Shown: piece by piece, positions 6,477 to 9,708 of the stretch
Position numbering within the stretch: the stretch's first letter is position 1
How the letters are laid out: each line of letters starts with the position of its first letter
DNA from: CALBMX01 sp047629095
GTDB lineage: Bacteria > Planctomycetota > UBA1135 > GCA-002686595
Assembly: GCA_047629095.1 (NCBI GenBank)
Contig: JBLHWM010000118.1
Span: 1 to 9,708, forward strand
Length of the DNA stretch: 9,708 bases
Direction: 5' to 3'
The notes under the pieces: generated by a model
The model's input: only the letters and a program-made list of their open reading frames with translations
What the model was told of the DNA's origin: nothing
Databases searched by the model: none
Position numbers and translations under genes: made by a program

Positions 6477-7274
6477 ATGAGGATTCCCAGGACCTCTGTC
6501 GATGCAACCGCCCCCGAGGTGAGCTTCGGGTTCCGCTGTAAGCGATCGGGCCGCTGCTGCCAAGTTCGCGGCGGTGTCGCTTGGGTCGATCCGGCCGAGC
6601 AACAGGCCATCGCCGCACACATGAGCATGCCCATCGAGACCTTCCACGCCAAGCACACACGGGAGCTCACCGACCCTCGCACGGGCGAGCTGCGCAGTGC
6701 GCTTCGAGACCGAGAGGACGGCGCGTGTGAGCTACTCGAAGCGGGCAACCAGTGCAGCGTCTACGAAGCGCGGCCGAAGCAGTGCCGGGACTTCCCCTTC
6801 TGGGATTCCGTTACCGACGACTCGGCCTCCTTCGAGCGCGCCCGGGCCATCTGCCCCGGTATCGAGGTCATTCCCTCAAAGGGCTTCACGCAGCGTGTCG
6901 TTCGCCAGCTCGGCGAGCTAATGACCGCCACATCCAAGGCGCCCACAGCAGCCTGCCCCCACGATCAAAACGGCGAGCTCGTGCACGTGTCCCGCTTGGA
7001 GTTCGAGGCCATTGCCGCCGCCGTGCCCGGAAGTCAATCGTCTGGGTCCCGCGCCTGCCCCTCTTATAAGAGCTCGCTCTGCACCAGCCCAAGTGCAAAA
7101 CCCATCGCCTGTCGCGAGCTAGGCGAGTCCGCTTGCGAGGACCTCAACGCCAAGCTGCAAGACCTACATAAGGTAGCGGGCTACCCCCACACCATGGGCA
7201 CAATCGGCTCCTTCGCGGCACCGGATCCCGAGCAGCAGCTCGCTCCTTTGCAAGCCCCAGGGATGGAGCGATGA
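6477..7274 (+). CDS. YkgJ-family cysteine-cluster protein with a second degenerate copy
   Basis: 265 residues. The N-terminal half matches the YkgJ/UPF0153 zinc- or iron-binding cysteine-cluster family: FRCKRSGRCC (Cys21, 27, 28), GGVAWV, then ACELLEAGNQC (Cys84, Cys93) and YEARPKQCRDFPFWD (Cys103), with Cys126 further on. The C-terminal half appears to repeat the pattern: Cys160 with a following EAIAA, then AC-x7-C-x4-AKP-x2-CREL (Cys194, 202, 212). The family is widespread but its biochemical role is poorly known; a metal-binding or oxidoreductase-like function is inferred. An AAGGTAGG ribosome-binding site at 6464-6471 supports this start. Its stop overlaps the next ATG by 4 nt (ATGA), so it is co-translated with the peptidase gene. 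Confidence 0.85.
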   Translation: MRIPRTSVDATAPEVSFGFRCKRSGRCCQVRGGVAWVDPAEQQAIAAHMSMPIETFHAKHTRELTDPRTGELRSALRDREDGACELLEAGNQCSVYEARPKQCRDFPFWDSVTDDSASFERARAICPGIEVIPSKGFTQRVVRQLGELMTATSKAPTAACPHDQNGELVHVSRLEFEAIAAAVPGSQSSGSRACPSYKSSLCTSPSAKPIACRELGESACEDLNAKLQDLHKVAGYPHTMGTIGSFAAPDPEQQLAPLQAPGMER

Positions 7275-8503
7275 AGACCGCCGTCTATGCACTCTTGATG
7301 CTTCTTGCCGCCGCCGCACTCGGGGTTGGCGCGGCCATCTATGTGCGCCCAACCTACGGATTAGAGCCCGTTGAGGGCACTGCCTTCGATTCCGGGTTCA
7401 CTCCCACCGAGCGCTCAGCCGAGGTCGCCGAAGTCGTCGCCGAAGATGTCGAAGAACCCCAAGTCGCCCAGGAAGCTACCACCGGGTACCGCTATTGGGT
7501 TCAGCAGCACAACAAAGCTCTGGATGCCCTCGAAGCTGGCGACTACGCAACCGCGTGTGCGATCCTGGAGCGCTGTGTCGAGGCCCATCCCGAACAGAAG
7601 CTCTTCGCCAAGCACCTCGTCGAAGCCCTGTCTCGCCTGTCCCGCGGACTATGGGAGCAGGGCGACCGCCAAGAGGCGATCTGGAAGCTCGAGCGTGCCG
7701 TCGAGATCAGCCTGACCCTTGCCGAGCCCGACCGCCGCCCGGACCTCGTCAAGCTGCTCGAACGCTGGCACCGAATCTTTGGCGTGGAGAGCGACTTCTG
7801 GCAGGACACCTCCCAGCACTTCGAGCTCTCTTATGACGCGAACCACGAGGACCTAGCCAACGGCTTCCAAGACGTCATCGACCTACTCGAGACCGCCTAT
7901 GCGGATCTGCGGGACTTCTTCGGTGCGGACCCCGTCTTCGACAACCAAGGTAAGCGCCTGCACGTGGTGCTCTACCGCCGGAGCAACTTCGACACGGTCA
8001 CGGGCCTGCACTCCTGGGCTGGCGGCGCCTTCGATGGCACCATCCGCGTTCCCGTGGCGGACCTAGTCCAAGAGATCCACGGCCTCGATCCCCTGCTGCG
8101 GCATGAGCTCGTGCACGCCTTCGTCGAGAGCATCGGCGGCAGGTCGGTGCCCGGTTGGTTTAACGAGGGCATCGCCCAGTGGCTCTCGGGCGAGCGCGAG
8201 GCATCCCTCAGGCGCGCCAAGTCGATCTTCCTTGGAAGCAAAGCCAAGGCCTTCCTGCCCATGTCCGAGCTCGGCGGCAGCTTCTCTAAGTGGACGGACG
8301 AGGACAAGGTGCGCCGCGCGTACACCCAGTCGGTCGTGCTCGTGGATGCCCTAGCCAATCGCTACGGCGAGCGCTTCCTCGCAAGCCTGACCACCGCGGC
8401 GAAGACGGGCGAGGCGGGCATCGAATCCGCCTATGAAGCGCAAATGGGCCGGACCCTGGCAGACTTCCTAAGCGAGGTTGTGGCCGACTACACATCCCAA
8501 TAA
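7271..8503 (+). CDS. Membrane-anchored TPR/HExxH metallopeptidase (MA-like, gluzincin type)
   Basis: 410 residues. A single N-terminal hydrophobic segment (about 4-23) is an uncleaved anchor or signal, followed by an acidic Val/Glu-rich linker (45-68). TPR-like helices occupy about 73-165 (NKALDALEAGDYATACAILERC; LWEQGDRQEAIWKLERAVEI). The catalytic region contains LLRHELVHAFVE with zinc ligands His278 and His282 and catalytic Glu279, then WFNEGIAQW with Glu299 as the third ligand: the spacing of peptidase MA/M1-like gluzincins. The arrangement (TPR plus MA-like domain) is common among planctomycete and myxobacterial secreted proteins of unknown substrate. The domain faces outwards from the membrane by prediction. 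It begins inside the stop of the cysteine-cluster gene (ATGA) and ends in a strong terminator. Confidence 0.85.
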   Translation: MKTAVYALLMLLAAAALGVGAAIYVRPTYGLEPVEGTAFDSGFTPTERSAEVAEVVAEDVEEPQVAQEATTGYRYWVQQHNKALDALEAGDYATACAILERCVEAHPEQKLFAKHLVEALSRLSRGLWEQGDRQEAIWKLERAVEISLTLAEPDRRPDLVKLLERWHRIFGVESDFWQDTSQHFELSYDANHEDLANGFQDVIDLLETAYADLRDFFGADPVFDNQGKRLHVVLYRRSNFDTVTGLHSWAGGAFDGTIRVPVADLVQEIHGLDPLLRHELVHAFVESIGGRSVPGWFNEGIAQWLSGEREASLRRAKSIFLGSKAKAFLPMSELGGSFSKWTDEDKVRRAYTQSVVLVDALANRYGERFLASLTTAAKTGEAGIESAYEAQMGRTLADFLSEVVADYTSQ

Positions 8504-8538
8504 AGAGCGACGCTTCGCACGTCCTAGCTCTTTGTTTT
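8502..8538 (+). terminator. Intrinsic terminator after the peptidase gene
   Basis: AAAGAGC (8502-8508) pairs with GCTCTTT (8527-8533), and directly inside it GACG (8509-8512) pairs with CGTC (8520-8523) around CTTCGCA, with a 3-nt bulge (8524-8526). The tail GTTTT follows. The stem begins within the TAA stop codon. It closes the kinase/cysteine-cluster/peptidase unit and isolates the hisG leader. Confidence 0.75.
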
Positions 8539-8603
8539 AGTGGCGTATATCCCCGGGATTCCCGGTCCCCGATGCCGCCCGTCTCGCTATGCTTCTCGCC
8601 GAC

Positions 8604-8663
8604 ATGACCACTCTCTCGACCATTCATTCCGTGCATCATCACCACCCCAACCGGGTCAGGTGA
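8604..8663 (+). CDS. hisL: Histidine leader peptide (hisL-like)
   Basis: A 19-codon reading frame encodes MTTLSTIHSVHHHHPNRVR and stops at TGA (8661-8663). Four consecutive His codons (8634-8645, CAT CAT CAC CAC) plus one at 8625 are the hallmark of his-operon leader peptides such as E. coli HisL (seven His in 16). An in-frame ATG at 8589 would give 24 residues (MLLAD added). No Shine-Dalgarno is visible for either start, as for many genes in this window. The stop lies 108 nt before the hisG start. It is too short for standard gene calls. Function follows from position and codon content: translation slows when charged tRNA-His is scarce. Confidence 0.8.
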   Translation: MTTLSTIHSVHHHHPNRVR

Positions 8664-8695
8664 GGAAGCACGTTTAGTTAATCGAACGAGCTTTT

Positions 8696-8725
8696 CGCCG
8701 ACCCCAGTGGTCGGCGTTGTCGTTT
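8696..8725 (+). terminator. Putative attenuator hairpin of the hisG leader
   Basis: CGCCGACC (8696-8703) and GGTCGGCG (8709-8716) form a perfect 8-bp GC-rich stem with loop CCAGT, followed by TTGTCGTTT. The T-tract is interrupted, so termination strength is uncertain, but place and form fit the terminator of an amino-acid attenuator. Confidence 0.65.
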
Positions 8726-8743
8726 AAGGCAGTACCGTTTTGC

Positions 8744-8770
8744 TGGGGTCCTCTCCTACAAGGAACCCCA
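8744..8770 (+). promoter_or_regulatory. Hairpin sequestering the hisG ribosome-binding site
   Basis: TGGGGT (8744-8749) pairs with ACCCCA (8765-8770) and CCT (8750-8752) with AGG (8761-8763), leaving A8764 bulged and an 8-nt loop. The hisG Shine-Dalgarno AGGA (8761-8764) is entirely inside this stem. Pairing of 8743-8750 with 8700-8707 would free it. Confidence 0.6.
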
Positions 8771-8771
8771 A

Positions 8772-9647
8772 ATGACACCCAAGCAACGACCCGAAGCGGT
8801 CCAGTTCGCGCTCCCCAAAGGGCGCATCAAAGACGGCGTACTCGCCCTGCTCTCCGAGGCGGGGATCACCGTCACCAACAGTGTGCGTGGCTACCGGCCA
8901 ACGCTCTCGATTCCAGGGTTTGAGACCAAGATGCTCAAACCCCAGAACATCGTGGAGATGCTCTCCTGTGGCACCCGTGACCTTGGCTTCGCCGGGGCGG
9001 ATTGGGTGCTCGAGAAGGAGGCGGACCTTGTTGAGATCATCGACACGGGCCTCGATCCCGTGCGTCTGATCGCCGCTGCCCCCGAGGCGAGCCTCCAGAA
9101 CCCGGACTTCCTAAACGGCCCCTTAGTGGTCGCTAGTGAGTACGAGGTCCTGGCCCGCAGGTGGATCGAATCGAAGGGCATCAGCGGCTCCCTAGTGCGA
9201 ACCTACGGCGCCACCGAGGTCTTCCCGCCCGAGGACGCCGACATCATCGTGGACAACATCGCAACGGGTGCGACCCTGCGCGCCAACGGCCTGCGGGTCT
9301 TCGACGAGCTGCTGCAATCTTCCACGCGACTGTACGCCAGTCCGCAGGCCATGGCCAACCCGGTCAAGCGCGAGCTGATCGACAACCTCACGCTCTGTCT
9401 GAAGGCCGTGATCGAGGCGCGCACCCGGGCGATGATCGATCTGAACGTCTCCCCCGCAGCCCTTGAAGAGGTAATCGACGCTCTGGATTGCATGCGCGAA
9501 CCAACGGTCTCGGGCCTGCACGGTAGTGCTGGCTTTGCCGTCCGCGCCGCGGTGAAGCGCCGCTCGATCCCATCGCTAATCCCCCAACTGAAGGCCCGTG
9601 GAGCCACCGATATCGTGGTCTCCCGTTGCGAGCAAATTGTCCCATGA
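8772..9647 (+). CDS. hisG: ATP phosphoribosyltransferase, long (regulated) form
   Basis: 291 residues. HisG joins ATP and PRPP to give N1-(5-phosphoribosyl)-ATP, the first and feedback-controlled step of histidine synthesis, in the cytosol. Visible features: ALPKGRI (13-19) near the N-terminus, LGFAGADWV (71-79), and the PRPP-binding segment DIIVDNIATGATLRANGL (157-174; compare the family's DLVxTGxTLxxNGL). The C-terminal ACT-like regulatory domain is present (about 222-291): MIDLNVSPAALEEVIDAL, REPTVSGL, and AVKRRSIPSLIPQLKARGATDI in two parts, so this is the hexameric long form that binds histidine and does not need HisZ. The start is fixed by AGGA 7 nt upstream. The preceding leader suggests expression control by histidine supply; the next gene overlaps by 4 nt. 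Confidence 0.95.
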   Translation: MTPKQRPEAVQFALPKGRIKDGVLALLSEAGITVTNSVRGYRPTLSIPGFETKMLKPQNIVEMLSCGTRDLGFAGADWVLEKEADLVEIIDTGLDPVRLIAAAPEASLQNPDFLNGPLVVASEYEVLARRWIESKGISGSLVRTYGATEVFPPEDADIIVDNIATGATLRANGLRVFDELLQSSTRLYASPQAMANPVKRELIDNLTLCLKAVIEARTRAMIDLNVSPAALEEVIDALDCMREPTVSGLHGSAGFAVRAAVKRRSIPSLIPQLKARGATDIVVSRCEQIVP

Positions 9648-9708
9648 AGTACTCCTCTGAATACAGCCCGCCGCCGCTCTCGAAGCGCGTGGATCTAGAC
9701 CTCTCCCG
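9644..9708 (+). CDS. Start of the next gene in the hisG unit, truncated by the window edge
   Basis: The ATG at 9644 overlaps the hisG TGA (ATGA) and the frame stays open to the edge: MKYSSEYSPPPLSKRVDLDLS. The overlap implies translational coupling with hisG, so another histidine-pathway gene is likely. The LDLS run so near the start vaguely recalls the beginning of class I/II aminotransferases such as HisC, but 21 residues are too few to identify it. Confidence 0.6.
   Translation, partial: MKYSSEYSPPPLSKRVDLDLS

Larger units (their letters stand above)
8589..8771 (+). promoter_or_regulatory. Candidate His-responsive attenuator/translation-control leader of hisG
   Basis: The leader combines a His-rich peptide (8604-8663), a strong hairpin (8696-8716), an alternative pairing of GACCCCAG (8700-8707) with CTGGGGTC (8743-8750), and a hairpin covering the hisG ribosome-binding site (8744-8770). 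The hairpin at 8696-8716 and the alternative pairing share bases 8700-8703 and 8704-8707 lie in its loop, so they exclude each other. The promoter should lie between the terminator at 8538 and 8589; I see only a TATAT at 8546-8550 without a clear -35. Confidence 0.72.

Noticed and set aside
8717..8923. 68-residue plus-strand frame across the hisG start
   Set aside because: Out of frame with hisG and overlaps its first 150 nt; no motif.
1..9708. CRISPR arrays, tRNA or rRNA genes, insertion sequences
   Set aside because: I saw no regularly spaced direct repeats, no tRNA-like cloverleaf or rRNA sequence, and no transposase motifs or terminal repeats.

Overview
The window is GC-rich, densely coded and has a mixed gene content that fits a planctomycete or a close PVC-group relative. 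The main pointers are three tandem EutN/CcmL-type microcompartment vertex genes beside a class II sugar-phosphate aldolase (the planctomycete/verrucomicrobial 'PVM' pairing), a soluble Hanks-type kinase, Gram-negative envelope genes (a YejM/LapC-like membrane sulfatase-fold protein and a SurA-like secreted protein), and few strong Shine-Dalgarno sites. The taxonomy is inferred from gene content only.

Left half (1-5094), all on the minus strand. In transcription order: a secreted SurA-like protein with two helical repeats and a degenerate parvulin domain (3508-5094); three BMC-P shell pentamers (3130-3423, 2815-3129, 2489-2815); a FucA-like class II aldolase (1752-2492); a rhodanese-domain lipoprotein (1254-1709); and the N-terminal 415 residues of a five-helix YejM/PbgA/LapC-like protein that runs off the left edge. 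The shell genes and aldolase abut or overlap by 0-4 nt and look like one translationally coupled unit. No hexameric BMC-H shell gene, aldehyde dehydrogenase, PduL or acetate kinase is present here.

Centre (5095-5261) is a divergent promoter region with three inverted repeats. Rightwards on the plus strand come a Ser/Thr protein kinase (5262-6398), a YkgJ-type cysteine-cluster protein that seems to carry a second, degenerate copy of its own domain (6477-7274), and a membrane-anchored TPR/HExxH metallopeptidase (7271-8503) ending in an intrinsic terminator.

Right end (8504-9708) starts a histidine biosynthesis unit: hisG long form (8772-9647), overlapped by 4 nt by the start of another gene that leaves the window. 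The 268-nt leader of hisG is the most notable find. It encodes a 19-residue peptide, MTTLSTIHSVHHHHPNRVR, with four consecutive His codons, followed by a perfect 8-bp GC-rich hairpin, an alternative 8-bp pairing that excludes it, and a hairpin that buries the hisG ribosome-binding site. This is the layout of a His-responsive attenuator, possibly with control of translation as well as transcription.
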